Under the pieces are notes generated by a model. That model was given only the letters and a program-made list of their open reading frames with translations, did no database searches and was not told the DNA's origin. Source: Escallonia rubra (lineage: Eukaryota > Streptophyta > Magnoliopsida > Escalloniales > Escalloniaceae). Taken from it: 64,000 bases of DNA. Made by a program: the position numbers and the translations under genes. Below are positions 45,215 to 56,759 of this stretch, in pieces. The DNA lies in assembly GCA_033065855.1 (NCBI GenBank), contig JAVXUO010001891.1, forward strand, positions 62,001 through 126,000, in the 5' to 3' direction. The first letter of the stretch is position 1, and each line of letters opens with the position of its first letter.

Positions 45215-45547
45215 TGTTCGATTTGATCAGTCCAATCCAATTAGGTGGCCTAACATGTCATACTAATGAACATCATAATGTTGGCTACTCTTTTGTCTCC
45301 TAGACTAATGAAAAATACATAGCTCTATTCCATCATTAAGAATAGACAAGAGTAGTGAAGATCAATTCCAAAAGGGATAAGTTCTCTTCGGCATCTTGGC
45401 GTTCTTTCATCATTGGAATAAAGCTCTTGGTAATTTATGGCTTCCTTCGATTCCGGTAAGTACGAAACCCTATTGTTCTTACGTTTATGCTACTGAAAGA
45501 TTCTTATGGTCTTGATTATGGGTTAAGATGAATGAAATAATCTAACA
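45215..45547 (+). repeat. 5' LTR of the copia element, internally deleted
   Basis: Runs TGTTCGATTTGATCAG to AATCTAACA. It aligns with the 3' LTR at both ends but lacks about 220 bp from the middle, including the TATA region kept in the 3' copy (after CATACTAATG). This copy would have no promoter. Confidence 0.9.
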
Positions 45548-45759
45548 TGTGATATCAGAGCCACATTAATTAATTGCATAAACATAGAACTTTCCCTTTA
45601 AGATTCTTGGAATATTTGATGAATTATGTTTCAGGTTAACCTAAGAAAGAAAGGGGAAAAAAGAAAAAGAAAGAGAAAAAGAAAGGGGGCTACTGTGCCA
45701 AAGGTCTGCGCAGTTTGGTCCTTTTAAGATCAACTATAACACGCAAAAAGAGAAGTAGA

Positions 45760-48155
45760 AGATGAGTGAGTTGATTTTCATGTCCGTCCAAGAAGAAGAG
45801 AGGCTACAATCCGAACAACCTGATAGTGCTCACGTTGCAATACCTGGTCCATCTAAAGGAAAATGAAAGAAATTTGGCAAAGGAAGTGTGCAAGGGAATA
45901 AGAGTGCTTCTATAACCAAGACTGATAAGGCAAGTTCTTCCGGTACCAATTGTCCTTCTGGTCCCAAGTGTCACTTTTGTAGAGCTAAAGGACATACGAG
46001 GAAAGAATATCAGAAATTCAAAGAGTGGTTGGAAAGAAAATGTAATTTATCTATTTGCGTTTGTTATGGGTGATGCAACTGTGCACATAACTAATTCATT
46101 GCAGGAATTCCTTTACATGAAGAAGTTAAACAAAGGGGACTGTAATGTGCTAGTAGGAAATGGAGAGAAAACTCAAGTTGAAGCTGTATGAACTCTCTGA
46201 TTAGTTTTGGAGAGTGGCTTCAATTTAGATTTAGTTAATACTGTTTATGTTCCCAGTTTGATTAGAAACCTTATTTCTGTTTCTAAGCTTGATGCTTATG
46301 GATATTCGTTTAAGTTTGAGAATAAAGGCTTCTCTTTTTTCCTTTACTCTAAAAGTATTGGTTTTGATTTGTTGGAGGAAAACCTCTACAAATTACGTTT
46401 GGATGCTTCTTTTACTGAATCCTTTAAAATAATGAACGTGAATGATGTAATTGCTAAAACTTATGGTAAGAGAAAACAAGATAATAAAAATTAAAAATTT
46501 ACTAAATTGTGGCATGAACGTCTAGGTCACGTATCACGAGGCAGAATGGAATGCCTCATTAAGGATGAAATTCTTCATTCTTTAGATTTTTTAGATTTTG
46601 ACGCATGTATTTAATTTATTAAAGGAAAATTGCAAAAGACAATAAACGTGGTACCACTCGAAGTACGGGTCTTTTAAAGATTATCCACACTGACATTTGT
46701 GGACCTTTCCCGACACTGGGTATTGGTGGTCATAGATATTTTATCACCTTCATTGATGATTATTCTCATTGTGGATATGTTTATCTCTTTCATGAGAAAT
46801 CAAAATCACTTGCCATGTTTAAGACTTATAAAGCCGAAATTGAAAATGAACTCGACCTAAAGATTAAAGTTGTAAGATCTAACAGAAGAGAAGAATAGTA
46901 TGGAAAATTCTTTGAAACGAGTCGTAACCCTAGTCCTTTTACCTTGTATTTGGAAGAATATGACATTGTTGCTTAGTATACAATGCCGAGTACACCCCAT
47001 CATAATGGTATAGCTGAACGGCAAAATCGTACTCTCGTGGATATGGTATAAAGTATGATATGCCAAAGCACTCTAACGGAGTTTTTGTGAGTTGAAGCAC
47101 TTAAAATAGATGTGCATATTCTTAGCAGGGTTCCTAGTACTAGCAATTTTGAAGATTCTATCTTTCAAGATGCTCAGAGACAGAGCCCTAGCATTATTGC
47201 TTCCTCTAGTGATTCATCAGACAAAGATCAGACTCAAGAAGACTCTAGTGAAAGACCCCATATTACTTGGGAAAGAGAGACTCTTTTAAAAATTTTTGTT
47301 TTAAAAAATGATTATGCTTACCACATGTTTACCTAGATCTAAATCAATTATGCTTCTAAAACGAATTGCCAGAATTTTCTTTATGGGTTTAAAACAAAGA
47401 AGCTATTGGGGCCTGAGGTGTTCTAAAAAGTCTGTGCCTAAAACACCTTTAAATTGTGGACATAGAGAAAACCAAATTTAGGAAGTTTTCATGTATGGGG
47501 CTGTTTAGCTGAAGCAAAAGTTACAATCCACATGCTAAGAAACTTGATCCCAAGACCATAAGTTATGTTACCCTGAAAGGTCTAAAGGTTTCAGATTTTA
47601 TTGTACATCACATACCACTAGAATTGTTGAAACTAGGCATGCAGTACTTTTGAAGATGTTGAGTATAGTATGAGTAGTACACAAAGAATAGTAAACCTAG
47701 AGAAAATTGGATCATGTTTTTATTCCTGTTATCCAAAAGGTTGGTGTGCCATTACCTCATATATTGGATAACGATGCACCTGAGGTAGTACCTAATGATG
47801 CGCCCCTATTATGGATCCTGCTCCAGTTCCTGCTAACGAACAACCTCTTCGAAGGTCAGGAGGAGAGAGACGGACAACCATCTCTGATGACTATATTGTA
47901 TACCTAGATGAGGCTGACTATAATTTAGGCATAGGAAATGATCCTACATCCTTTAAAGAAGCTATTATGAGCAAACACTCAACTCAATGGCTTGAAGCCA
48001 TGAAAGATGAATTAGAGTCAATAAAAATAAATGAAGTTTGGGACCTTGTTGACTTCCTTGAAGTGGCCAAAGCTGTAGGCTATAAATAGGTCTACAAAAC
48101 TAAGCTAGATCCTGAAGGTCATGTCGAAAGATACAAGGTTAGACTCATCACTAAA
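45760..48155 (+). pseudogene. Copia gag/pre-integrase/integrase and start of RT
   Basis: 45888-46073 has a zinc knuckle CHFCRAKGHTRKEY in which the last Cys is Tyr. 46207-46494 has NTVYVPSLIRNLISVSKLD. LWHERLGH follows at about 46510. The integrase core (about 46680-47110) has IIHTDICGPFP, FIDDYSHCGYVYLF, and an HHNGIAERQNRTL-like end. RT begins at 47811-48089 with the WLEAMKDELESIKINEVWDL block and reaches the nested insertion. Stops interrupt several times, and the gag N terminus is mostly missing. Confidence 0.88.
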
Positions 48156-48507
48156 GGTTTTGTTAACCCTACAGTTATTTAACCTAGAATTATATTTGGT
48201 TTTGATGATAACTAACATTGATGTTTATGTTGTCTAACATGCATTGAGTTGTTGAAGCAATATGAACAATCTCATACTCTTGCAAATGGACTATTAGATG
48301 AGCAGCACGGCCAAAGACTCTCAACGGAACGCATCAAAGAAGGAATTCGTCGATTGAAGTTTTCATGCTTTTATTTCCTTCTTTGTAAACTAGACATAGA
48401 GATATGATCGTTACGATGACTGTATACCTAGAACTTGCCCATAGGTTTCCCTTGCATGCATAAAAGTTTTTCATGCTTTAAAAACAAGGAAACTGTATTT
48501 TCAGGAA

Positions 48508-48713
48508 TGCAGTCGACTGCATTGGAATGTAGTCGACTACAAGTTGGGCAGTGAGGTATTACAGTCGACTGCGATTGCAATACTTCCAGTAGCCTATTAC
48601 AGTCGACTGCATTGCATTGCAGTTGACTGCAAGTTGGAAATTTGAATTTCCAACGGCAACTTTTTGGGTTACAGTCGACTGCAATGGGCATTGCAGTCGA
48701 CTGTATTTACCGT
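48508..48713. repeat. Array of TGCAGTCGACTGCA palindromes (5' LTR)
   Basis: Seven units of the self-complementary motif with core CAGTCGACTG (one unit has GTTGAC, one TAGTCGACTA). Irregular spacing of about 15-60 bp, with AAGTTGG phrases between. It lies just upstream of the LTR TATA box. Confidence 0.9.
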
Positions 48714-48766
48714 TTGGCGCATTTAATGCCCTACCTAACCCCAAACGGTCATATTTATTCCCAGCT

Positions 48767-48775
48767 CTATAAATA
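48767..48775 (+). promoter_or_regulatory. TATA box of the nested element's 5' LTR
   Basis: CTATAAATA, conserved in the 3' LTR at 52276-52284. Confidence 0.7.
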
Positions 48776-49426
48776 CTCATCTTGGGCATTGTTTTCAATC
48801 ATCAATTGCATTCAAAGCTCTCATATCTTTCATATTCTCAAAGATCAAAGCAATTGTTCAAATCTCTCTTGTTTTCATTGATTTCTCATCCCTTTCAAGA
48901 GTGCATTTATTGTGAGCTTACATTAGAGAGAGATACACTTTCATAAGTCATCATACACTCATCTCTCTTGTTCTAGTACTTCAACTTGTACTCATCTACT
49001 TCTTAAGTGTGAAATCTTGTACTCATTTCTTCATTGAAAGGTTCTTGTATCAAAGCTTGGGGTTGTCAAGCTTTGGAGCTTTGGGTTTGTCAAAGCTTGT
49101 TCTTGATGTGGGCATAGCATCAAGGGATTGTAAGAGGTTCAATCTTGACCCGTAAGGAAGATCATACTAGTGGATTCTAGGGCCTTTCAAGGGACTTCCT
49201 TGAAGGGGTGGACGTAGGCTTGAGGGTATATCAAGCCGAACCATTTAAATCTCCTTGTCAAGTATCTCTAAACCCTTCTCTCTTTACATTATCATTTTAC
49301 ATTTGTGTTGAGATTGGTTGTTTGCTTATTTAAGTTATTGAGATTGAGGTTTGTTGTTTGTTAATTTTTAAAGTAGTCTTAAAACCCTATTCACCCCCCT
49401 TCTAGGGTTATCTTTTTGGTTTCAAG

Positions 49427-49441
49427 TGGTATCAGAGCAGG
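49427..49441 (+). other. Primer-binding site (initiator tRNA-Met)
   Basis: TGGTATCAGAGCAGG begins two bases after the LTR and matches the complement of the plant initiator tRNA-Met 3' end over its first 12 bases. Confidence 0.85.
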
Positions 49442-50029
49442 TCACGGGTTCGAGTCCCCCGGGGTGTATCTGGGGAAGGGATTGTTGGCAGACCGGAGGT
49501 TGGCCGCATCCATCTACTCCCTTGTGTACTCGACCGTGTGCGCTAGCTGCTGTGCCAGGACTATAAGGAAATAAAGTTGGGCCCTTACTAACAGCAATTG
49601 CTTTTGGTGCAGTGGTAAGCGCTTGATCCTAACAATTGGTACAGTGGTAAGCGCCCTTACATGAGTGTTCACTTGATTCATGCTTAATTACGTTATTTGC
49701 TTGATTATACATGGTTAATCACCTTTAATTTTTCCAAAATTGGTCTTTCCCCAAATTGCATAAATTAGGGTTCTTCATCTATCAAAAATTTTCAAATTGA
49801 TCATGCAATTAGTTGTCTTATCTCTTCATTCATGTTTAGTTATACATATTACTTGCTTCAAAATAGTTACTTACATTCAATTTATACTAAATTCATTTTT
49901 TCTTCAAAATTGCATTAACTAGGGTTTATTTTTTCAAACACTTCATAAACCCTAATTTTTTATTTTTGCTTTTTTCAAACATATTTCTTATGTTCTCTAT
50001 CTTCCAAATTTGTTAGATTGTTTCAAGAA

Positions 50030-51303
50030 TGGCCAGAGAGAAACGTGCTCGCACTAGTTCATCCTGATCACGAGCCGCACCTGCACCCGCGCCCGAGCCC
50101 GTGCCTATCGCGGTAGAGTTTGACCGCAACCGCTATCGAAACCGTGAGGCTCTAGACCATTTCTCCCCTCAAAACTCTTCTCCTCTGGCTCCAGGTTTGC
50201 GTTTAGACACTCCATTTCTATCTAGCATAGGTGTACTTAGAAACCTTCAGGATTGCTATCTTGATCGTCTTACTGATAGGAACACCATCCTATATTATCC
50301 TGATGCAATTCGTCTTTTTATGCAAATCTGACTTGGAGCATTTCCACTGAGTCGTGTACACTCACTTCATATGTCTTTGGTCGGCGTCTCTCATTCTCTC
50401 AGTCACGACTAGCCGATCTTCTAGGCCTCCCCGACACTGGTTTTTCATTTTCCCTAGAGATGATTCCTGTCGCCGGTAAATCACATTGGTTTGACCGACC
50501 TTTCTCCATCGAGGACCAGCTTCAACACACACTTCACAGTCGACAGATTAGGGCTGCACATAAGCCCACCCTTAGTGACCTACCACCTCTGTCTCGACTA
50601 TTCCATCATGTCATCGGTCACAACGTCATCCCTAGAGCCGGGGGTCTTTCATTTGTTTCTTACATATACGTTCAGCTCTTGGCCTTTTTCCTCTCAGGTA
50701 CACCGCTTAACCTCTCTCGTCTTATCATGTTGAACATGATTAGGAGCGCTTCTCATCCTGGCTTAGCTATACCTTACGGCCTCCTACTCACTCGCATTTT
50801 TGCTGCCTTTGACATTCCTCTTCCCTGTGAGTATATTGAGGTGACTCGACACAATGTACTCGACTGCTTTACCCTTCGTAGGAAGAAACTTTTAGATGAT
50901 CGCAGTCGTTTCTTGCCTGAGCCCAACATGGACACTGCTATGGCGGATGATGATGATGAGGATGCGGATGATGATGAGGATGAGGCTGATGGTGATGATG
51001 ATGAGGATGATGCTGCTGATGCTGATAGAGATGCCGGCGACGGGATTGATCGTGATCCACCTCCGTTGATCATTCCGAGTACACATGAGGCGAACACTTC
51101 TTCCGGTCCTTCTGCTTTAGGATATGAAGTGATCCTCGCACGCTTAGATATGATGCAGTAGCATATGCATGCCGGTTTTAGTCGGATGGATCTCGCCCAT
51201 AGCCAGCTCAGTCGACGCCTCTCTCGCATGGTGGATCATCGTGGGATTCAGTGTCCCGAGGAGGACATCTTTCATCCACCACCTCCACCATCGGGTCCTT
51301 GAG
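50030..51303 (+). pseudogene. Plant transposon-protein-like ORF (PF20167-like) in the nested LTR element
   Basis: ATG at about 50030 opens a basic start (MAREKRARTSSS) that meets a TGA after 12 codons. The same frame resumes to 50331, and a one-base frameshift near there moves it to the frame of 50460-51161. Family-like features are a YVFGRRLSFSQSRLADLLGL segment, HVIGHNVIPRAGGLSFVSYI, GTPLNLSRLIMLNMIRSA and IPYGLLLTRIFAAF, matching the layout of the 'putative plant transposon protein' domain found in many non-autonomous LTR elements. The C-terminal part is an Asp/Glu run from GATGAN repeats (50940-51040). Function unknown. Confidence 0.65.
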
Positions 51304-51727
51304 ACATTAGGACTTGATTAGTACTTTATGCTTATGTCTTCAGACTTTATTTTAGACCTTGTCATGGATGCTATTCAAAGTATTACATTAGAACTTGGAT
51401 TGTTATTCTAAATTTTAGCACTTTGTTTCACGCTTCTCTTGCTACACTTTTGATTCATATTACGTTTTTATGTGCTATTATTACCAGTCTTGATATACCT
51501 TTTGATGGTTATTCAAGTCCTTATACTTTCTTGTTTTTGAATGCCCTTGTTGGCTATATTGATTATCCATGGATGGATACATAAGTTGATCACTTTCACA
51601 CACACCCTTGATCTTTTTTCAATGATGTCAAAAGGGGGAGAAAATAATTGTTGCTTCATTACGCATATTATCTTATATATCTCATATTATTTGAATCAAT
51701 GTTTGCCATCATAAAAAAGGGGGAGAT

Positions 51728-52933
51728 TGTTAACCCTACGGTTATTTAACCTAGGATTATATTTGGTTTTGATGATAACTAACATTGATGTTTATGTTGT
51801 CTAGCATGCATTGAGTTGTTGAAGCAATATGAACAATCTCATACTCATGCAAACGGACTATTAGATGAACAACACGGTCAAAGACTCTCAACGGAACGCA
51901 TCAAAGAAGGAATTCGTCGATTGAAGTTTTCATGTTTTTATTTCCTTCTTTGTAAACTAGACATAGAGAGATGATCGTTACGATGACTGTATACCTTGAA
52001 CTTGCCCATAGGTTTCCCTTGCATGCATAAAAGTTTTTCATGCTTTAAAAATAAGGAAACTGCATTTTCAGGAATGCAGTCGACTGCAAGTTGGGCAGTG
52101 AGGTATTACAGTCGACTGCATTGGATTACAGTCGACTGCAAGTTGGAAATTTGAATTTCCAACGGCTACTTTGGGATTACAGTCGACTGCAATGGTGCAT
52201 TACAGTCGACTGTATTTACCGTTTGGCGCATTAATTGCCCTACCTAACTCCAAACGGTCATATTTATTCCCACCTCTATAAATACTCATCTTGGCCATAG
52301 TTTTGATTCATCAATTGCATTCAAAGCTCTTTTATCTTTCATATTCTCAAAGATCAAAGCAATTGTTCAATCTCTCTTGGTTTTCATTGATTTCTCATCC
52401 ATTTCAAGAGAGCATTTATTGTGAGCTTACATTTGAGAGATATACACTTTCATAAGTCATCATACACTCATCTCTCTTGTTCTAGTGCTTAAACTTGTAC
52501 TCATCTACTTCTTGAGAGTGAAATCTTGTACACTTTTCTTCATCTAAAGGTTCTTGTATCAAAGCTTGGGGTTATCAAGCTTTGGAGCTTTAGGTTTGTC
52601 AAAGCTTGTTCTTGATGTGGGCATAGCATCAATGGATTGTAAGAGGTTCGATCTTGACCCGTAAGGAAGATCATACTAGTGGATTCTAGGGCCTTTCAAG
52701 GGACTTCCTTGAAGGGGTAAAAGTAGGCTTGAGGGTATATCAAGCCGAACCATTTAAATCTTCTTGTCAAGTATCTCTAAACCCTTCTCTCTTTACATTA
52801 TCGTTTTACATTTGTGTTGAGATTGGTTGTTTGCTTATTTAAGTTATTGAGATTGAGGTTTGTTATTTGTTAATTTTTAAAGTAGTCTTAAAACCCTATT
52901 CACCCCCCCTCTAGGGTTATCTTTTTGGTTTTA
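51728..52933 (+). repeat. 3' LTR of the nested element
   Basis: 1,206 bp, close copy of the 5' LTR. It has only five palindrome units (52075-52215) versus seven and ends in TTTTA rather than TTTCA, so the two LTRs have diverged since insertion. Confidence 0.93.
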
Positions 52934-52938
52934 GGTTT

Positions 52939-54090
52939 CATTCAAAGGGAGGGGATAGATTATAACGAAATATTTTCTCCTGTGTCAAAAAAGGATTCCT
53001 TTCGAATAGTTATGGCTTTAGTAGCTCATTATGATTTAGAGATGCATCACATAGATGTAAAGATTGCATTTCTTAATGGTGACTTGCATAAAAAAATGTC
53101 TATATGATGCAACTAGAAGGGTTCATGGTTGAAGGCAAGGAACATATGAGATGTCAGTTGAAAAAAATTCATATCTGGATTAAAGCAAGCCTCTATATAA
53201 TGGTATCTTAAGTTCCATGATGTGATTAGTAAATTTGGCTTTAAAGAAAATGCAGTGGACCAACGTATATACCTAAGGATCAGTGGGAGTAAGTTTATCA
53301 TTCTAGTTTTTTATGCCGATGATATCTTACTTGCTAGTAGTGATATGCATATGTTGCATGAGATCGAAAAAAAAATTTCAAAGATTTTTGTTATGAAAGA
53401 TCTTGAGAGGCCTCTGATGTTATAGGCATTTAGACTCACCAAGATAGATCTCATGGAATATTGGGATTGTCCCAAAGAGCCTACATTGATATGGTTTTCA
53501 AAAGGTTCAACATGCATAACTGCACTCCCACCGTTGCATGGTTTGTTAAGGGTGACAAATGTAGTTTGCTACAATGACCTAGGAGCCAACTGGAGTAAGA
53601 CGAAATTGAGCTTATTCCCTATGCCTCAGTAGTAGGGAGTCTCATGTATTCTTAAGTCTGTACTTGCCCAAATATAGCATATGTTGTTGGCATGCTTGGA
53701 CGTTACCAAATAAACCTAGAAAAAAGGTCATTGGAAAGCAGCCAAGCAAGTCGCGCGCTACTTACAGGGTACCAAAGATTTCATGCTTACCTATAAGAAG
53801 TCAGATAACCTTGAGGTTATTGGTTATTTTGGTTCCGATTATGCAAGGTGTGTAGACACCATTGAGATTATTGATTAAGTACCTTGTTGTAAGGGAAAAA
53901 ATTTAGAATCACATGTTGTCTATTCAACATATCAGCACGATCACTATGTTAGTGGATCCCATGACGAATGGCTTACCACCCAGTCTCTTTAGAGAACATG
54001 TTGCTAGCATGGGTTTGGTTGATATCTATTCCTTTTTTTATGATTGGATTTTCAATGAGACATTTATTTCCGTGATCACCTTATGTTTTG
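52939..54090 (+). pseudogene. Copia RT (second part) and RNase H
   Basis: Resumes exactly after the nested element's target duplication: REGIDYNEIFSPVSKKDSFR, MALVAHYDLEMHHIDVKIAF, then FYADDILLASSDM with the RT active site in the form YADD (53222-53425). RNase H-side scraps follow (53750-54000, RYLQGTKDFMLTYKKSDNLE-like). Stops and frameshifts present. Confidence 0.88.
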
Positions 54091-54417
54091 AATTCTGAAT
54101 ATTATGCTTATGCTTGTTACTTCTCGTTAAAGTGCACATTTGAAGTATTCAGAAACAAACACTGATGTAAGGATCACATGAACTAGTTTACATTGTTATT
54201 TATTTTGGAACGATGCAGTTCATGTCTATTAAGCTATTTGATTGTCATTTTTGATAAAAGTTGTAAGATTGTAACCGAAGAACGGTTCTGTGGCGTTGAG
54301 AGACATGGATACTATATTCGATTCGGTTTTAGTATTTTTGTTAGATGTTTTGTTCAATTTCGTTACATCAAAACTTATGAGGTTAACCTAGGTATAACCC
54401 TTGGCCAAGTGGGAGAA

Positions 54418-54967
54418 TGTTGGATTTGATCAGTTTAATCCAATTAGGTGGCCTAACGGATCATACTAATGTTGACTTTTTATTTGATTTGGACATTGAT
54501 TAATTAAATTGGTTAAATAACATTATGAGCCTATTTAATTTTATCATCCAATACACTAATGACTTATTGTGTGTAAGAGGCTTATAGGCCATAATCTCTT
54601 AACTTAGATGGACGGTTGAGATTTGACAAGCTTAGGGTTGATCCCATTACTCTCTTTGTATAAATATCTCTTTTTCTTGAAGGTTAGGGCATCATAATAT
54701 TTGGCTACTCTTTTGTCTCCTAGACTAATAAAAAATACACAACTCTATTTCATCATCAAGAATAGAGAAGAGTAGTGAAGATCAATACCAAAGGGGATAC
54801 GTTCGCTTCCGCATCTTAGCGTTCTTTCATCATCGAAATAAGATCTTGGTAATCTATAGCTTCCTTCGATTCCAGTTAGTTCGAGACCTTATTGTTCTTA
54901 TGTTTATACTATTGAAAGATTCTTACGGTCTTGATTATGGGGTCAAGATGAATAAAATAATCTAACA
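54418..54967 (+). repeat. 3' LTR of the copia element
   Basis: 550 bp, TGTTGGATTTGATCAG...AATCTAACA, with a TATA box TATAAATA at 54659-54666. Full-length relative to the deleted 5' LTR. Confidence 0.92.
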
Positions 54968-55339
54968 AAGCTGAACCACATTCTTCCACTAATCTCCAGC
55001 ATTACATTTTTATGAGCCAACTACTTATCCTTGGTTGGGCTAGCATTCAAAGACTAAGGCACTAAGCGGAAATTGAGAGCGCAAGAGCAGCAGAGTTGAA
55101 ACCTCCTTAACAGAGGCATGAGATTCAAGTGACTTCTTAGCAAAAGGTCTCCCCTTCCCAGATTTTAACAGATCAACATCGATAGTGAAAAAATAACAAG
55201 TATTAGAGGAAAAAAATAATAATAATTAAAGCAAAGAAAGTTATATTGAATTATGATTCATATATTGATCTAACGACAGAGTTCTCGGTCTCACTACAAA
55301 GCAACAATCCCTTAAAAATGCTAGTCAAATATATACTTA

Positions 55340-55790
55340 CACTACAACAAAAAGAACTTTTAGCGACGCATATTACGTTGTTAAATATCTTTATCCGCCG
55401 CAAAAGACTTTTAGTGACAGACTCCCCGTCGCTAAAAGTTTGTTACCAAAAAATTCCATTGCTAAAAGTTTAGCGACGGAATTTTTTAATCCGTCGAAAA
55501 AAGTTCAACTTTTATTGACGAAAAAGTCTATAGCTAAAGTAATTTTTTTGTATTTTAATTTATTTTTTTAGGAAATTAATATTTAAAAACACTTTTAGCG
55601 ACGAAATTTTTTGTCGCTAAAAGTCTTGACGACGGATCCGTCATTAAAAAATGGGCTTTTAATGATGGAATTTTTACTAAAAGTTCGTCGGTAATAACCC
55701 TGGGATTTTTAGCAATGGACAGTTTGTCACTAAAAGTCCATCAGCAATACTGTTAGCGATGAAACTTTCCGTAGCTAAAAACCTGCAAAC
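55340..55790 (+). mobile_element. CACTA (En/Spm-type) terminus with subterminal repeats
   Basis: Begins CACTACAACAAAAAG directly after TTA. It continues with more than ten direct and inverted copies of TTTTAGCGACGG-like motifs (for example 55359, 55428, 55469, 55597, 55612), the usual transposase-binding subterminal array of plant CACTA elements. No matching TTGTTGTAGTG end is seen to the right, so the element is truncated, rearranged or extends beyond base 64000. Confidence 0.85.
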
Positions 55791-56750
55791 TTATTGTCCT
55801 ATAATTCAAATATAACCACACAATATTCATCCACCAGGCAACTCAATCCATAATACTAAATACTTGTTGATCCATCAACAATTATTTAACCCTAAAGCAA
55901 TAATTAATGCATGCATACACAATAGTCAAATTTTCTATTATAATTTAACACAATATATGTACAATGCTATAATGTGAACCAAATATCTACATCCGTTAAA
56001 TGAAAGAGCAGGAGGGGGCTAAAAAATAGGGGAGGGGAAGGATGGGAGCCACAATTCTAGGAGGAGAGGGGAAAAGAGTAAGGGAGGGCTCATGCCTCGT
56101 CAATAACATCAGGACCCTGCTCTTCGTCATCCATGGGGTGCCATCTAGACCCTGTTCGGATTGAGAAGTATTTTCCTACATTAAAAGCACGTACGCATAC
56201 TCGTCAGTAATTGTATATGACACTTAAACGGCGGATTGACTTCATAATATAACATATTTGTACCTGATCGTCCCTCATGATCCTGGTCACCTCTCGAGCA
56301 ACGCAACGAAAGTTTTGTGTCTGTGGAGGGTCAGTAGGGGGTGAAGATGCTCCCATTACGACACGTGCAGTCAAGCTGGTGCGGCGTACACGCCCTTTCT
56401 TTATATCGACGACTCACGATGTGTCCAGCCACGTCTGCAATCTCTTTACACTCGTACCCTTAGACGCTAATAACTGACCGAACAACTGCCTAGACATCCT
56501 TATCTCTCGAAATATGGCCTGGAAAATAATCAAAATGTAACATAACCTTGTCAATGATTGATCAGGCAGTAGGCAATAAAGATATCCAAATTTTAATCAA
56601 AGACAACTTTATCTAGAACTTACATCGACCTGGGAAATGAACTCCCCCGCCAGATGCGCGTTATCTTTTCCTCTTGTGCATCATTCGGTATGTCAAAGCA
56701 CACACTTCATCCTTACCCATCTCCGAGTGCTCAGCCGCATTCTGATCTCG
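55791..56750. other. Mixed region with a GC-richer island, no gene assigned
   Basis: The part at about 56080-56760 is GC-richer and could be coding remnant on the minus strand (REIRMSRQLFGQLLASKGTS-like scrap), but no domain is recognised. A CACTA interior is possible. Confidence 0.3.
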
Positions 56751-56759
56751 GAGGCTTTT

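Larger units (their letters stand above)
48161..49424 (+). repeat. 5' LTR of the nested element
   Basis: 1,264 bp, TGTTAACCC...GGTTTCA. It carries seven copies of a TGCAGTCGACTGCA-like palindrome (48508-48713), a TATA box at 48767 and AAGCTTTGGAGCTTTGGGTT-like repeats near 49053-49100. Confidence 0.93.
48161..52933 (+). mobile_element. Non-autonomous LTR element (LARD-like) nested in copia RT
   Basis: Two direct LTRs (48161-49424 and 51728-52933) are flanked by the 5-bp duplication GGTTT (48156-48160, 52934-52938). The target is an RT codon run, and the copia frame is continuous across the site once the insert is ignored. The primer site TGGTATCAGAGCAGG starts at 49427 and a polypurine tract AAAAAAGGGGGAGA precedes the 3' LTR. 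The 2.3-kb interior carries no gag-pol, only a broken plant-transposon-protein-like ORF. Confidence 0.93.
45215..54967 (+). mobile_element. Ty1/copia retrotransposon (Tnt1-like), interrupted and degenerate
   Basis: The perfect 5-bp target duplication AAGCT (45210-45214 and 54968-54972) brackets LTRs of 333 and 550 bp. Immediately after the 5' LTR is an initiator-Met-type primer site (TGTGATATCAGAGCC). Before the 3' LTR is a purine tract (AAGTGGGAGAA). The internal order gag, protease/pre-integrase, integrase, RT, RNase H fits copia. All parts carry stops, and a second LTR element is inserted in RT at 48161-52933. Confidence 0.93.

Noticed and set aside
48508-48713. CRISPR-like array
   Set aside because: The repeats are palindromic, irregularly spaced, sit inside an LTR of a plant element and have no regular spacers.
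49445-49655. tRNA gene
   Set aside because: B-box-like and A-box-like motifs occur in the wrong order and at the wrong distance, and no cloverleaf can be drawn.
50774-51229. Minus-strand 151-codon ORF
   Set aside because: Its Ser-rich run is the complement of the GATGAN acidic repeat of the plus-strand ORF.
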